Assembly (NCBI RefSeq): GCF_000510645.1
Contig: NZ_KI783301.1
Location: forward strand, 2,611,151 to 2,675,150
DNA: 64,000 nt
Reading direction: 5' to 3'
DNA from: Thermicanus aegyptius DSM 12793
GTDB lineage: Bacteria > Bacillota > Bacilli > Thermicanales > Thermicanaceae
Under the pieces are notes generated by a model. It was given only the letters and a program-made list of their open reading frames with translations. It had not been told where the DNA came from and searched no databases. The position numbers were made by a program, and so were the translations under genes. Shown piece by piece: positions 1 through 11,366 of this stretch (position 1 is the stretch's first letter; the number at the start of each line of letters is the position of its first letter).

Positions 1-3000
1 CTATTCACGATCGCCTGGGAAGGGAAGTTTTTTGAAAACCAAAGCTTGGCCATGGTAAACCGGCAAATTGTTTCCCGCTTACAAAACGATACCCGTCTCA
101 CATGGCGGCTGATCACTCCGGAATTACAGCCGGTCTCCATGCTTGATCCGAATCATGCCCGACATTCCGAAAAACCCGCTGACATCTACGTGTCGCATCA
201 ATGGCCTCCAAGAATGGTACGGCCCGATTCGGCCGGCCGATGGATTTCCATGATCCCATGGGAATTCGGCGCCATCCCGGTCTCCTGGTACGTTCCTATG
301 AAATATTGGATGGACGAGATCTGGGTATACAGCCGGTACAACAAAGATGGCTACGTCAAATCGGGCTTGCCTGAAGAAAAAATCCGCGTCATTCCGCTGG
401 GCGTCGATGAACTGGTATTTCATCCCGACGTACAGCCCACATTCTTTGAAGGAGATGGCCGCTTTCGGTTTCTCTATGTCGGCGGGACGATTGCCCGAAA
501 AGGTTTTGATCTGCTTCTTAAGGCCTACCTGGCGGAATTTAAAAAAGAAGAGCCCGTCTGTCTTATCGTCAAAGACCATGGAGTGGATACGCATTATCAA
601 GGAATAACGATGGAACAACGCATTCGTGAAGCCGAAGCGAATCCCCTCTCCCCGGCCATCCAATATATCAACGAGCAGTTGACACCTGAACAATTGGCCT
701 CTCTGTACCGCTCCTGCGATTGTTCGGTGTTTCCTTACAGAGGAGAAGGATTCGGCCTCCCGATGGTTGAATCGGCGGCTTGCGGAACGCCGGTCATCGT
801 ACCGGGGCTGGGACCGGCAGCGGAAATGTTCGGCGAGGAACATGCCCTGTTCATTCACGCCAAAGAACAGAGACAGGACGACAGAAAAGTCGGCGCGATG
901 GAAACGGTTGACTTCCCATGGTGGATTGAGCCCGATTTGAATGACCTTCGACATCAAATGCGGTTCGCATACGAAAACAAAGACAAGTTGGCCGAAATGG
1001 GAAAACGCGCCAGCGTGTATGTTGGCTCCCGTTTTACCTGGAACAAAACGGCAGAAACCGTACGGAAAGCTTTGGAAACCATTCAAGCGCGGCAGAAGCC
1101 CCTCTCCTGGAACCCCGACGATATCCTTCGTACGGAGATCGAATGGGTGGAAAAGGACTTGGCCGACAATCAATCGGAACAGGCGCTCGGAAAATTGCAG
1201 GCACTCCTGCAGGTCTTCCCGAATGCCCTCCGGGTACGGTTACAAGCCGCGCATCTCTACATGCGGCAGGAAAAGTACTTGCCTGCCATCGGTCTCCTTG
1301 CCCCTTTATCCCGCGAGTTGGAAAAAGAGAAAGGCAAGGTCAACCATTTTTTGTACTCACAGGTCTGGGCTTTATTGGCCCTTTGTTACAGCGGGATTCA
1401 ATCGTGGGCATTGGCCATCGACGCTTTTCGGAAAGCGGGTGAATCGAATCCCGAGATCCACGCGCTCAAAATTCCTTATCTTCATTCGGCGGTTCGATCT
1501 TCACATGTTCTCTTGGGATCGATCCATCAGGAGCTCGGGGACGCGTATTCGGCGTTAAACGATGACGTGAAAGCCAAAGAGATGTATAACAAGGCGTTAA
1601 TCTATGACAGCCGGCTTCAGTCCGCCAAACTGCGTCTGGAGCATCTGAGGAAACGCCAACTTGCACTCAAAAACCAGATGAAACCCCTTCTTGACTTCAG
1701 CCGGCGCCTGTTGGAATCGACAGAACGGAATCAAGATGTCCGGTGGGTATCCGCCGGGGACGAGACCGTCTATCCGCACATCTTTGTTTTTCAAAGAAGA
1801 ATTTGGAATTCGCTCTATATGCCCGGACAACTGGTGCGGATCATTTCTACAGCATCTTCAAGTCTTCCTGAACGGTCGGAAGCGCATGAGAACGAGGAAA
1901 GGAACGATTGGAACGGCGCCATCTTTTTCCTGGGAAAACAAAGCCCGCTTGACGGTTGCATCCAATGGTATCAATGGTGCATGCGCAACATAAGACCCGG
2001 CGGAAAGGTGATCCTTCACAGCAACGACCCGGCCAATCAGGCCTATCTTGCACTCCGTTCCTTGTTCGATTACGGCGGGTGGAATGAAAATGGAAAACAT
2101 CCCATGAGGAGCATGGGAGGCCGGCAAGAGGGAGAATTTACGATCTTCCAATACGGGGGTTTTGGCGTTCTCTGGCAATCTCCTTTCTACAACGCTTCCG
2201 GCTACGCTTCGGAACAGAGACACTTTTTGAAAAGCTTGCAACCGTATCCGTTGCTCATTCAATTGAACGCTTGGGATGCGCCTACAGGCTCTCAGGAGGA
2301 GCAAAACGACGAGATATACGCCCACCGTGCCATACTGAAAGAAAGCCCGCTCATCCATTATCAGGCAGCTCCCGCCAACCTGTTCGCGCTCTCCCGGGCT
2401 CCGTTGTCCGTCGGACGCACGATGTTCGAGACCGACCGCTTGCCCATAGAATGGGTTCACAAACTGAATGAACTGACGGAGGTGTGGGTGCCCTCAACGT
2501 TTAACCAGGAGACGTTTGCAAACGCCGGTGTAATGGCAGAGAAAATTCACATTGTGCCCGGGACGATTGACGAAACCAAATACCATCCCCTGCAAGTTAA
2601 GCCCTATCCTCTTCCTGAAGCCCGCCGTTTCAAGCTGTTATCCGTTTTCGATTGGAGCATTCGGAAAGGATGGGATCTCCTCTTAAAAGCTTATTTAGAA
2701 AGTTTCACAAGTGAAGACGACGTCTCCCTGGTGCTGAAATTGAGCAAAATCAACGAACCTGCCGCTCAGGTGAATCAAGTGGTTGAACAAATGAAAAAGA
2801 AGAGCGGTTTAAAGCATCTTCCCCACATCATGGTGATCGATTCCCGCATGTCGGAAGAAGAAATGATCGGGCTGTACGCCGCCTGCGACGCCTTTGTACT
2901 GCCTACCCGGGGCGAGGGATGGGGAAGGCCTTTTATGGAAGCGATGGCTTTGGAAATTCCCGTCATCGGCACGAACTGGAGCGGGCATCTCGAGTTTATG

Positions 3001-3267
3001 AATGAGAAAAACAGTTATTTGATCGAGGTGGAACGTATGACACCGGTACCGGACAGCATGCCTCCACACTTTCACGGCCATATGTGGGCGGAACCGAGCG
3101 TGGAACATTTAAAAATGCTTCTGCTGGAAGTTTACCGGCACAGGGACCGGGCGAAAGAAAAGGCGAAAGAAGCGAGAAAGAGTCTCTTCCCTCGTTTTTC
3201 TTTGAAAGAAGTAGGCCGGATCATTTATAACCGGTTCGATCATCTGATCCGAAATTATTTGGAATGA
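1..3267 (+). CDS. Two-domain GT4 glycosyltransferase with central TPR region (5' partial)
   Basis: The reading frame is open to base 1 and the first residues (LFTIAWEGKFFENQSLA) read like the start of a GT4 protein, so the true start lies upstream; the TTG at 46 is unlikely to be it. A first GT4 domain (roughly residues 20-360) has a GGTIARKGFDLLL nucleotide-sugar-binding stretch and an EGFGLPMVE motif. A TPR-like helical region covers about 390-560. A linker of uncertain fold follows, then a second GT4 domain (about 735-1088) with FDWSIRKGWDLLL and EGWGRPFMEA. GT-TPR-GT fusions occur in glycan assembly and protein glycosylation loci of Bacilli. The acceptor is unknown. The FkbM methyltransferase 10 bp downstream suggests a methylated glycan. 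Confidence 0.85.
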   Translation, partial: LFTIAWEGKFFENQSLAMVNRQIVSRLQNDTRLTWRLITPELQPVSMLDPNHARHSEKPADIYVSHQWPPRMVRPDSAGRWISMIPWEFGAIPVSWYVPMKYWMDEIWVYSRYNKDGYVKSGLPEEKIRVIPLGVDELVFHPDVQPTFFEGDGRFRFLYVGGTIARKGFDLLLKAYLAEFKKEEPVCLIVKDHGVDTHYQGITMEQRIREAEANPLSPAIQYINEQLTPEQLASLYRSCDCSVFPYRGEGFGLPMVESAACGTPVIVPGLGPAAEMFGEEHALFIHAKEQRQDDRKVGAMETVDFPWWIEPDLNDLRHQMRFAYENKDKLAEMGKRASVYVGSRFTWNKTAETVRKALETIQARQKPLSWNPDDILRTEIEWVEKDLADNQSEQALGKLQALLQVFPNALRVRLQAAHLYMRQEKYLPAIGLLAPLSRELEKEKGKVNHFLYSQVWALLALCYSGIQSWALAIDAFRKAGESNPEIHALKIPYLHSAVRSSHVLLGSIHQELGDAYSALNDDVKAKEMYNKALIYDSRLQSAKLRLEHLRKRQLALKNQMKPLLDFSRRLLESTERNQDVRWVSAGDETVYPHIFVFQRRIWNSLYMPGQLVRIISTASSSLPERSEAHENEERNDWNGAIFFLGKQSPLDGCIQWYQWCMRNIRPGGKVILHSNDPANQAYLALRSLFDYGGWNENGKHPMRSMGGRQEGEFTIFQYGGFGVLWQSPFYNASGYASEQRHFLKSLQPYPLLIQLNAWDAPTGSQEEQNDEIYAHRAILKESPLIHYQAAPANLFALSRAPLSVGRTMFETDRLPIEWVHKLNELTEVWVPSTFNQETFANAGVMAEKIHIVPGTIDETKYHPLQVKPYPLPEARRFKLLSVFDWSIRKGWDLLLKAYLESFTSEDDVSLVLKLSKINEPAAQVNQVVEQMKKKSGLKHLPHIMVIDSRMSEEEMIGLYAACDAFVLPTRGEGWGRPFMEAMALEIPVIGTNWSGHLEFMNEKNSYLIEVERMTPVPDSMPPHFHGHMWAEPSVEHLKMLLLEVYRHRDRAKEKAKEARKSLFPRFSLKEVGRIIYNRFDHLIRNYLE

Positions 3268-3277
3268 GGGATGCTTT

Positions 3278-4075
3278 ATGGATCGCGTCAGTGCATATTT
3301 GGGGAATTACACCTATTTGACACAGCTCAAGTACGGACCAAAAATATTTCTGGATACCCGGGAATTAAGCTTGACGGCCCATATCATTGCCGACGGATTG
3401 TGGGAGAGCTGGATTACGGAGGTGTTTGTGGCGAGTCTATCTCCAGGGGTGACCGTGCTGGATATCGGGGCCAATTGCGGCTACTATTCCTTGCTGGCAG
3501 CCCAGCTGACCGGTCCGTCAGGGCGCGTTCATGCGTTTGAGCCCAATCCTTTTCATCATGAAAACCTCATCAAAAGCAAATTGATTAACGGATTTAACCA
3601 TCTGGAGATTCATCCCTTCGCTCTGAGCGATCGAAATGAGGAAATCATTCTGTACGCTCCCGCACACTTGACGGCTTCAGCCAGTATGTTCGAACATCTG
3701 CTTAAGCCGCTGCAGCATGTGGATACCATTCAGCCCGTACGCGTTCCCGCGGTCAAGCTGAGCGACAGACTCCCCGGTTTGAAAGCGGATGTGATCAAAA
3801 TGGACATTGAAGGGGCGGAGCCGCTCATTTTGGACGAAGTGCTGGACATCATGGAACGGAGCGGAGAATCGAAACTTTTTATGGAATATAACCAGAAAGC
3901 CTGGCAAATGCAGGGACACGACTGCGAAGCGATTCTGAATCACATCACGGCGCGGAACTTTGAGCTTTACATCATTCGGCACGATCAAACGCTTCAAAGC
4001 GTTACTCCCGGCAGTTTAGTCGAAATGACGAGCGAAGCGACGCATTTTGACCTGCTGATTATCAAAGGGAATTGA
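3278..4075 (+). CDS. FkbM family methyltransferase
   Basis: This 265-residue SAM-dependent methyltransferase has motif I at VLDIGANCGYYSLLAA (about residues 65-80), the following acidic residue in HAFEPNP, and the FkbM-type VIKMDIEGAEP motif (about 170-180). The ATG at 3278 follows a GAGGG ribosome binding site that overlaps the end of the preceding glycosyltransferase gene, so the two are probably cotranscribed. FkbM enzymes O-methylate sugars or related hydroxyls; O-methylation of the glycan built by the upstream enzyme is inferred. No intact partner glycan genes are visible in the window. Confidence 0.85.
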   Translation: MDRVSAYLGNYTYLTQLKYGPKIFLDTRELSLTAHIIADGLWESWITEVFVASLSPGVTVLDIGANCGYYSLLAAQLTGPSGRVHAFEPNPFHHENLIKSKLINGFNHLEIHPFALSDRNEEIILYAPAHLTASASMFEHLLKPLQHVDTIQPVRVPAVKLSDRLPGLKADVIKMDIEGAEPLILDEVLDIMERSGESKLFMEYNQKAWQMQGHDCEAILNHITARNFELYIIRHDQTLQSVTPGSLVEMTSEATHFDLLIIKGN

Positions 4076-4104
4076 AATCGAAACGGGAATTTCTATACAA
4101 TGAA

Positions 4105-4133
4105 TTGATTCCAAAAGATAAATATGCTACCAT
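4105..4133 (+). promoter_or_regulatory. Sigma-A-like promoter of thiC
   Basis: TTGATT (4105-4110) and TACCAT (4128-4133) are separated by exactly 17 bp, about 25 bp upstream of the TPP riboswitch. This is the expected place for the promoter whose leader carries the aptamer. Confidence 0.6.
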
Positions 4134-4154
4134 GAGGTCAACAACCGCATAAGA

Positions 4155-6064
<1,910 letters not shown>

Positions 6065-6139
6065 GATGAAGAGATGTCGCTTAAGTCATTTGACTTTTAT
6101 GTCCCACTTCTTCTTAAAAACTTACACAAAAAATAACAT

Positions 6140-6172
6140 CCCGTTCCACACTATAGTGGTTCGGGTTTTTTT
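6140..6172 (+). terminator. Terminator after thiC
   Basis: A hairpin with CCCG...CGGG and CCAC...GTGG arms (two internal mismatches) is followed by seven T, 75 bp after the thiC stop. Confidence 0.6.
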
Positions 6173-6252
6173 GTTTGAAACAGCCCACCGAAGTTATCAT
6201 GCGAAATGATCGATGAGTAAAAACCCTTTTTTTCGAAAAATTTATGCTGCCT

Positions 6253-6314
6253 TTAACCATTCCTTAACTTCATCTTAACAAAACTTTACGTTCTCTTCAT
6301 CCTGACGATACATA
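6253..6314 (+). promoter_or_regulatory. PhoP-box-like repeat array plus -10
   Basis: Four direct repeats of TT(A/T)AC type occur on one face of the helix: TTAACC 6253, TTAACT 6264, TTAACA 6275 and TTTACG 6285, spaced 11, 11 and 10 bp. A -10-like TACATA (6309-6314) lies 18 bp after the last repeat. This matches the layout of PhoP-activated promoters in Bacillus (TTAACA-like repeats, ~11 bp period, reaching into the -35 region). PhoP control of the downstream HAD-RpiR-ABC transporter operon is inferred. The rest of the 6065-6403 gap holds only the thiC terminator and the operon leader. Confidence 0.5.
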
Positions 6315-6403
6315 ACTCGGTTAAGATGTCATTGAAGGATTTCCTACAGAATATTCCCGTCTGAATGATTTCCTTCAATACAAGACGAGAAAGGAGAGTC
6401 TGT

Positions 6404-7129
6404 TTGAATTTACAACGTCTCAAAGTGATCGGCTTTGATCTTGGTTACACCTTGGTCCGCAATAGGCGTGAACGCATCTATCAAGGATTCTTGAAAGAAA
6501 ACGGAATTGAGCTTTCGATTCAGTCGATCGAAAAAGCCTTCCACCTGGCAGATAAAACATTTATGCGTCTTTTCCCCGGTGCTCTGGGAAAACCGGCTAA
6601 AACCTTCTATCCATGGTGGCTGGGAATCGTGAACTATCACTTAGAGCTCCAGTTTGATTTGGTAAAACAAACGCAATATTTCTTTGCCCATCAGGACCGG
6701 GAGTCATTTTGGGAGCTATTCCCTTGGACGGAATCTGTCCTGAAAGAACTAAAAAAGGCGGGCTATCGGCTGATCTTGCTATCCAACTGGGATAACGGCG
6801 CCCGCTCCCTGATCGAGCGCCTGGGCCTTGCCCCCTATTTCGATGACCTGTTGATCTCCGCCGAACTGGGGATACAAAAACCGGATCCCAAGATTTTCAA
6901 CGAGATGGTAAAGCGGGCACAGTGCAGTCCGGAAGAGGTTCTATACGTGGGTGATAATTATTACGACGATGTGGCGGGCGCAAAAAAAGCAGGGATCGAT
7001 ACGGTTTTGATTAACCGTTTTGGACGCCTTGGCATCGAGGAGATCGATCATCATCCCGTTATCGCAGATATCAGGGAGTTGATCCAACTTTTACAACTGA
7101 ATGGAGAGCGGTTGGAACATGCCATCTAA
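6404..7129 (+). CDS. HAD-superfamily hydrolase (subfamily IA)
   Basis: This is a 241-residue haloacid-dehalogenase-fold protein. Motif I is FDLGYTL (Asp-Leu-Gly, so the usual second Asp is Gly), motif II is LLSNWDNG, motif III is the Lys in GIQKPDPKIF, and motif IV is VGDNYYDDVAGA. It is probably a small-molecule phosphatase; the substrate is unknown. I choose the TTG at 6404 because AAAGGAGAG lies 7 bp upstream, while the ATG at 6365 has no ribosome binding site. It is the first gene of the operon behind the PhoP-box-like array and overlaps the RpiR gene. Confidence 0.8.
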   Translation: MNLQRLKVIGFDLGYTLVRNRRERIYQGFLKENGIELSIQSIEKAFHLADKTFMRLFPGALGKPAKTFYPWWLGIVNYHLELQFDLVKQTQYFFAHQDRESFWELFPWTESVLKELKKAGYRLILLSNWDNGARSLIERLGLAPYFDDLLISAELGIQKPDPKIFNEMVKRAQCSPEEVLYVGDNYYDDVAGAKKAGIDTVLINRFGRLGIEEIDHHPVIADIRELIQLLQLNGERLEHAI

Positions 7130-7976
7130 TTCTCCTGAGACTCCATTTCAAACGGTTCGACATCGAATCGATCATGTGTATGAACGCTTAAGCCCTTCAC
7201 AAAAGAAAGCGGCGGCCTGGATTCGGAGCCATTCAAACTTGGCGGCTATTCTGACGGCGAAAGAGATTGGCATTGAAGCGGGCGTGAGCGAAGCGACGGT
7301 ACATCGACTCGTCGCATCCATGGGGTACAAAAGCTTCTTTCAATTGAGAGAGACATTACAACAGGAATTACTCGTAGATCGGACACTGGTCCGGCTGAAC
7401 CAGCGTAAGTCCATGGAGCCGAAATCTTATATCGAACAAACGATGAGACTAGAATGTCAAAACATCCAAGAAACGCTCTCTCATATTGAGGACGCCATAC
7501 GTGCCGCGGCAGAACGGATCACGGGAGCGGAACGGGTTTATGTCGCAGGATGGCGTTCAGGGCTTGCGGTCTCGGCCCCGCTTAGTTATCAGTTGAATTT
7601 GATTTTAGGGAATACAATGCTGCTCCCTGCGGGAGGTGAGTTGAGCGAGCGAGTTGCTTTTTTGACCGGCAGCGATGTCTTAATTGCCGTTGCATTCCCG
7701 CGCTATTGCAAGACGACCTACCGTTTGGTTCAAGAAGCGAAATCCATGAATACACAAACGATTATCTTTACAGATGCACCCATTTCCCCTTTTTATGCGT
7801 TCGCTGATGTTGCTCTATTCGCTAAAACCGATAGCTTCGGTTTTCTCGATTCTTATGCCGCACCGTTGATCCTCGCCCAATTATTGGTGCAAGAAGTTGC
7901 GAATCAGGCACCCGAGCGGGTGAAACGAAATTTGCAGAAACAAGAACAGCTCTTTCGCGATTGGAAATTGATTTAA
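7119..7976 (+). CDS. RpiR-family transcriptional regulator (HTH + SIS)
   Basis: This protein of about 285 residues has an N-terminal HTH_6 domain (LSPSQKKAAAWI, then AKEIGIEAGVSEATVHRLV) and a C-terminal SIS sugar-isomerase fold (about 120-260; VYVAGWRSGLAVSAPL). RpiR proteins sense phosphosugars, often N-acetylmuramate- or glucosamine-derived. The start at 7119 overlaps the HAD gene by 11 bp. Together with the following peptide-type ABC transporter this suggests control of uptake of a phosphosugar-linked or murein-derived compound, which is inference. Confidence 0.88.
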   Translation: MPSNSPETPFQTVRHRIDHVYERLSPSQKKAAAWIRSHSNLAAILTAKEIGIEAGVSEATVHRLVASMGYKSFFQLRETLQQELLVDRTLVRLNQRKSMEPKSYIEQTMRLECQNIQETLSHIEDAIRAAAERITGAERVYVAGWRSGLAVSAPLSYQLNLILGNTMLLPAGGELSERVAFLTGSDVLIAVAFPRYCKTTYRLVQEAKSMNTQTIIFTDAPISPFYAFADVALFAKTDSFGFLDSYAAPLILAQLLVQEVANQAPERVKRNLQKQEQLFRDWKLI

Positions 7977-7993
7977 TAAGGAGGGACCCTCAA

Positions 7994-9568
7994 ATGAAAT
8001 CCAAGTATCTATCCATTTTTCTCATGGTTGCCATGTTGTTTGTCCTTGCAGCTTGCGGGCAAAAGAACACAACGGGTACGGCGGAATCGAACCGACCCTC
8101 TTACGGCACAGAAAACGGCGGACAAGCGACAACTGAGGAAAAAAACAAATACGGCGGGAAATTGGTCTATGCCCTAAGCAATGATGTGGATGGCCTTGAT
8201 CCTCATCGAACGGTCTCTGCCTCTACCTTTCAGGTGACGAATAACATCTTCGACACATTAATCGGCGTCACCCCAAAGGGTGAATTGGTTCCGCGGCTGG
8301 CCAAAGAGTGGCACTCCTCCGAAGACGGATTGACCTGGACATTTTCGTTGCAAGAGAATGTAAAGTTCCATAACGGCAGGATGTTGACCGCAGACGATGT
8401 GGTCTACTCCTTTCATCGCTTAAAAGAGAAAGGGAGCCCACGGGCTAAGGATTATGCGAACATCATCGAAGTAAAAGCAGACGGAGAGAATAAAGTGATC
8501 TTCTCCCTTGGACAAGCCGATGCCACTTTCCTTTCTTCTTTAGCTATGCCTTGGACTGCCATCGTTGCCAAAGAGGCGGATGCAGATATGAAAAATCATC
8601 CGATTGGCACCGGACCGTACAAGTTGGTGGAGTGGGTGCCGCAACAGAGCATTACCCTACAGAAGAATGAAAATTATTTTGTCAAAGGAAAGCCTTATTT
8701 GGATGAGGTAACCTTTCAAATCATTCCTGAAGCGACCACCTTGCTGGCCAACCTTCAATCCGGAGCCATCGATATCGCGGGAATTTCCGGAGAACAGGTT
8801 GACCAGATCAAGAATGACCCGACTTTAAAAGTCATTGAAAGTCCGATGAATAACGTCCAGGTGCTTGCTTTAAACAATAAGCGCAAACCTTTAGACGATG
8901 TGCGCGTCCGACAGGCGATCTCCATGGCCATCAATAAACAACAGGTGATAGACGGCGCAAACTGGGGATACGGGCAGGTAATAGGCAGCCATATGGCACC
9001 GACTAGCCCATATTATGTAGATACCACCCAGATCCTCCCTTACGACCTGGATAAAGCAAAGTCACTGTTAAAAGAAGCCGGGTATGAAAAAGGCTTTTCG
9101 ATGAAACTTTCTTTGCCGGAACCGTACAAGATCCATGTTGACAGCGGACAGATCATTGCAGACCAGTTAAAGAAGATCGGCATCAACCTGAAAATCGAAA
9201 TGGTTGAATGGGGCAAGTGGGTTCAAGATGTATACACCGGGCGCAATTATGACATGACCATCATCAGCCATACCGGCCGTCTTGATCCTGATGCCATGCT
9301 GTCCCGCTATCAGATCGATTCGGGAGAAAATTACTTGAACTATGAAAATCAGGAAGTAGATAATGCGATCAAAGAGGCAAAGATCACGCTGGATGATAAG
9401 AAGCGCAGGCAATTATATGAATTTGTCCAAAAAACATTGGCGAAGGAAGTTCCCGCCGTCTATATCCAAGCTCCCTATGCGCTGATTGGCATGAAGAAAT
9501 TAGTTCAAGGGTATGAGGTTTATCCGATCGATATGATTGAGCTTTCGAACATTTATTTAGAAAAATAG
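7994..9568 (+). CDS. ABC transporter substrate-binding lipoprotein (SBP family 5)
   Basis: This 524-residue lipoprotein has a signal peptide ending in a lipobox LAAC with the lipidated Cys at residue 21, then a Ser/Thr/Gly-rich linker and a full SBP_bac_5 domain. The family signatures VYSFHRLKEKGSP and RQAISMAINKQQVI are present. It captures oligopeptides, dipeptides or similar solutes outside the membrane and delivers them to the two permeases encoded next. The ATG at 7994 follows AAGGAGGGACC; the longer frame to 7961 overlaps rpiR. Ligand identity cannot be read from sequence. Confidence 0.92.
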   Translation: MKSKYLSIFLMVAMLFVLAACGQKNTTGTAESNRPSYGTENGGQATTEEKNKYGGKLVYALSNDVDGLDPHRTVSASTFQVTNNIFDTLIGVTPKGELVPRLAKEWHSSEDGLTWTFSLQENVKFHNGRMLTADDVVYSFHRLKEKGSPRAKDYANIIEVKADGENKVIFSLGQADATFLSSLAMPWTAIVAKEADADMKNHPIGTGPYKLVEWVPQQSITLQKNENYFVKGKPYLDEVTFQIIPEATTLLANLQSGAIDIAGISGEQVDQIKNDPTLKVIESPMNNVQVLALNNKRKPLDDVRVRQAISMAINKQQVIDGANWGYGQVIGSHMAPTSPYYVDTTQILPYDLDKAKSLLKEAGYEKGFSMKLSLPEPYKIHVDSGQIIADQLKKIGINLKIEMVEWGKWVQDVYTGRNYDMTIISHTGRLDPDAMLSRYQIDSGENYLNYENQEVDNAIKEAKITLDDKKRRQLYEFVQKTLAKEVPAVYIQAPYALIGMKKLVQGYEVYPIDMIELSNIYLEK

Positions 9569-9607
9569 GTTTGTAGGAATGACTATTCGGAGAAAGGAAG
9601 TCCGATT

Positions 9608-10573
9608 GTGGGAATCTTTTGGTTTCACCGTGTCCGCTCGGCACTGCTCTTAATCGTTCTGGTCTCTTTTTTCTCCTTTCTCGTCCTGATGATGCTGCCC
9701 GGTGATCCCGTGCAACTGATGTTGGGCATAGAAGCTCCTCCAGAAGTAGCGGAAGAGCTTCGTGCTCAACTCGGTTTTGACAAGCCCTGGTATGTACGGT
9801 ATGGTGCGTGGATCTGGAACTTGATACACGGAGACTTAGGGGTATCGATCCTTTATGGTCAACCGGTTTCCGCGCTCATATTGGAGCGCATCCCTTTAAC
9901 CTTGTCCATCACCTTGTTATCACTCGCACTTTCGTTATTGCTCGCATTGCCGTTAGGGATGATTTCCGCTGTGAAAAAGGGATCTTGGGCCGATAAGATG
10001 ATTCAATGGTTGGTTCAGATTGGACTGGCCGCGCCCAATTTCTGGGTTGGTATTCTATTCATTTTGTTCTTTGCCGTCCATTTGAAGATCCTTCCTCCGA
10101 GCGGATACACTCCCATTACCGAAGGCCTGATTCCTCATTTGACCAGCATCCTTTTGCCCTGCTCTTCCTTAGCGCTCGCGGAAGCCGCCGTTCTGATCCG
10201 CATGATCCGTGCTTCTCTCCTGGAAGTTTTGGATCGCGATTATATGACCTTTGCCCGGACGAAAGGATTGTCACGGTTTCGCCGTTATACCCACTATGCC
10301 TTGCGAAACGGTCTGATCGGCCCCATCACCTTGCTTGGCTTTCAGGTGATGAATCTGCTCGGCGGAGTGATCGTGATTGAAAATATATTCGCCCTGCCCG
10401 GCCTTGGCCGCCTTCTGCTCATTGCGGTCCGGCAACGCGATCTCATTCTGGTTCAGGGGTTGGTGATCGTCCTTACCTTTACCGTGATTCTGATCAACCT
10501 TTTGCTTGATTTACTCTACACGCTGATCGATCCGCGCATTAAACTTCAAGCAGAAAGGAATGGATCCCGATGA
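9608..10573 (+). CDS. dppB: Peptide-type ABC transporter permease DppB/OppB
   Basis: This 321-residue membrane protein has about six transmembrane segments and the binding-protein-dependent transport (BPD_transp_1) domain. The conserved EAA-type loop contains the RDYMTFARTKGLSRFR stretch that docks the ATPases. The GTG start follows AAAGGAAG. It overlaps the next permease gene by 4 bp, so the two are translationally coupled and form the heterodimeric channel. Confidence 0.92.
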   Translation: MGIFWFHRVRSALLLIVLVSFFSFLVLMMLPGDPVQLMLGIEAPPEVAEELRAQLGFDKPWYVRYGAWIWNLIHGDLGVSILYGQPVSALILERIPLTLSITLLSLALSLLLALPLGMISAVKKGSWADKMIQWLVQIGLAAPNFWVGILFILFFAVHLKILPPSGYTPITEGLIPHLTSILLPCSSLALAEAAVLIRMIRASLLEVLDRDYMTFARTKGLSRFRRYTHYALRNGLIGPITLLGFQVMNLLGGVIVIENIFALPGLGRLLLIAVRQRDLILVQGLVIVLTFTVILINLLLDLLYTLIDPRIKLQAERNGSR

Positions 10574-11355
10574 AATCGATCGTAACCGGCGGGACGCTGA
10601 TCGCATTGATCATTCTTATGGCGTTGATCGGTTGGATCCATCCACCTTACGGTCCCACAGAGATGAATATTGCGGAAAAGTTCCAGCCCCCCTCCCTATC
10701 TCACTGGTTGGGCACGGACCAATACGGGCGCGATATCTTAAGCCGCCTCATTGTCGCATCACACTACGCATTGATGGTAAGCATCGGAGCGGTGGGATTG
10801 GGCGTGCTTGTTGGAGCATCGCTTGGGGCTATTGCCGGCTATACCCGCAATGGGATCAGTAGGATCATAATGCTGATAATGGATGGACTGTTCGCCTTTC
10901 CCAATCTCCTTCTTGCCCTGATGATCGTGAGCACATTGGGAGTAGGAGAGACGAACGCTTTACTGGCCATCGCCATCTTCAATGTGCCGTTGTTTGCCCG
11001 GTTGATGTATAGCTTTATCCTGGAGGCACACGCCTATGGCTATGTGAAAGCGGCGTATACCTATGGCGCTGGCCCGGCAAGAGTGTTATTCATTCATATG
11101 ATCCCGGCTGCCCTTCCCCGCCTTGGCGTCCAGGTGACCACGAGCATGGGCGGCGCGATTCTGGCTGAATCGGCGTTATCCTTCCTCGGGCTTGGCGTTC
11201 AACCCCCTTTTCCCAGTTGGGGAGGGATGCTCGACGAAGCGCAACACTATTTATCCGTTGCTCCCTGGTATCCGGTCTTTCCGGGAGTGATGATTCTGAT
11301 CGCCGTTATGGGCTTTAATCTCCTTGGCGACGGATTAAGGGATTTGCAGCAATAG
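10570..11355 (+). CDS. dppC: Peptide-type ABC transporter permease DppC/OppC
   Basis: This 261-residue permease starts ATGA-overlapped with DppB. It carries the N-terminal signature HWLGTDQYGRDILSRL (about 48-64) and the EAA loop EAHAYGYVKAAYTYGAGPARV. It pairs with DppB to form the transmembrane pore. Confidence 0.92.
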   Translation: MKSIVTGGTLIALIILMALIGWIHPPYGPTEMNIAEKFQPPSLSHWLGTDQYGRDILSRLIVASHYALMVSIGAVGLGVLVGASLGAIAGYTRNGISRIIMLIMDGLFAFPNLLLALMIVSTLGVGETNALLAIAIFNVPLFARLMYSFILEAHAYGYVKAAYTYGAGPARVLFIHMIPAALPRLGVQVTTSMGGAILAESALSFLGLGVQPPFPSWGGMLDEAQHYLSVAPWYPVFPGVMILIAVMGFNLLGDGLRDLQQ

Positions 11356-11366
11356 GAGGAAGATGC

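Noticed and set aside
124-1173. 349-codon minus-strand frame
   Set aside because: Lies entirely within the first GT4 domain on the opposite strand and shows no recognisable protein features.
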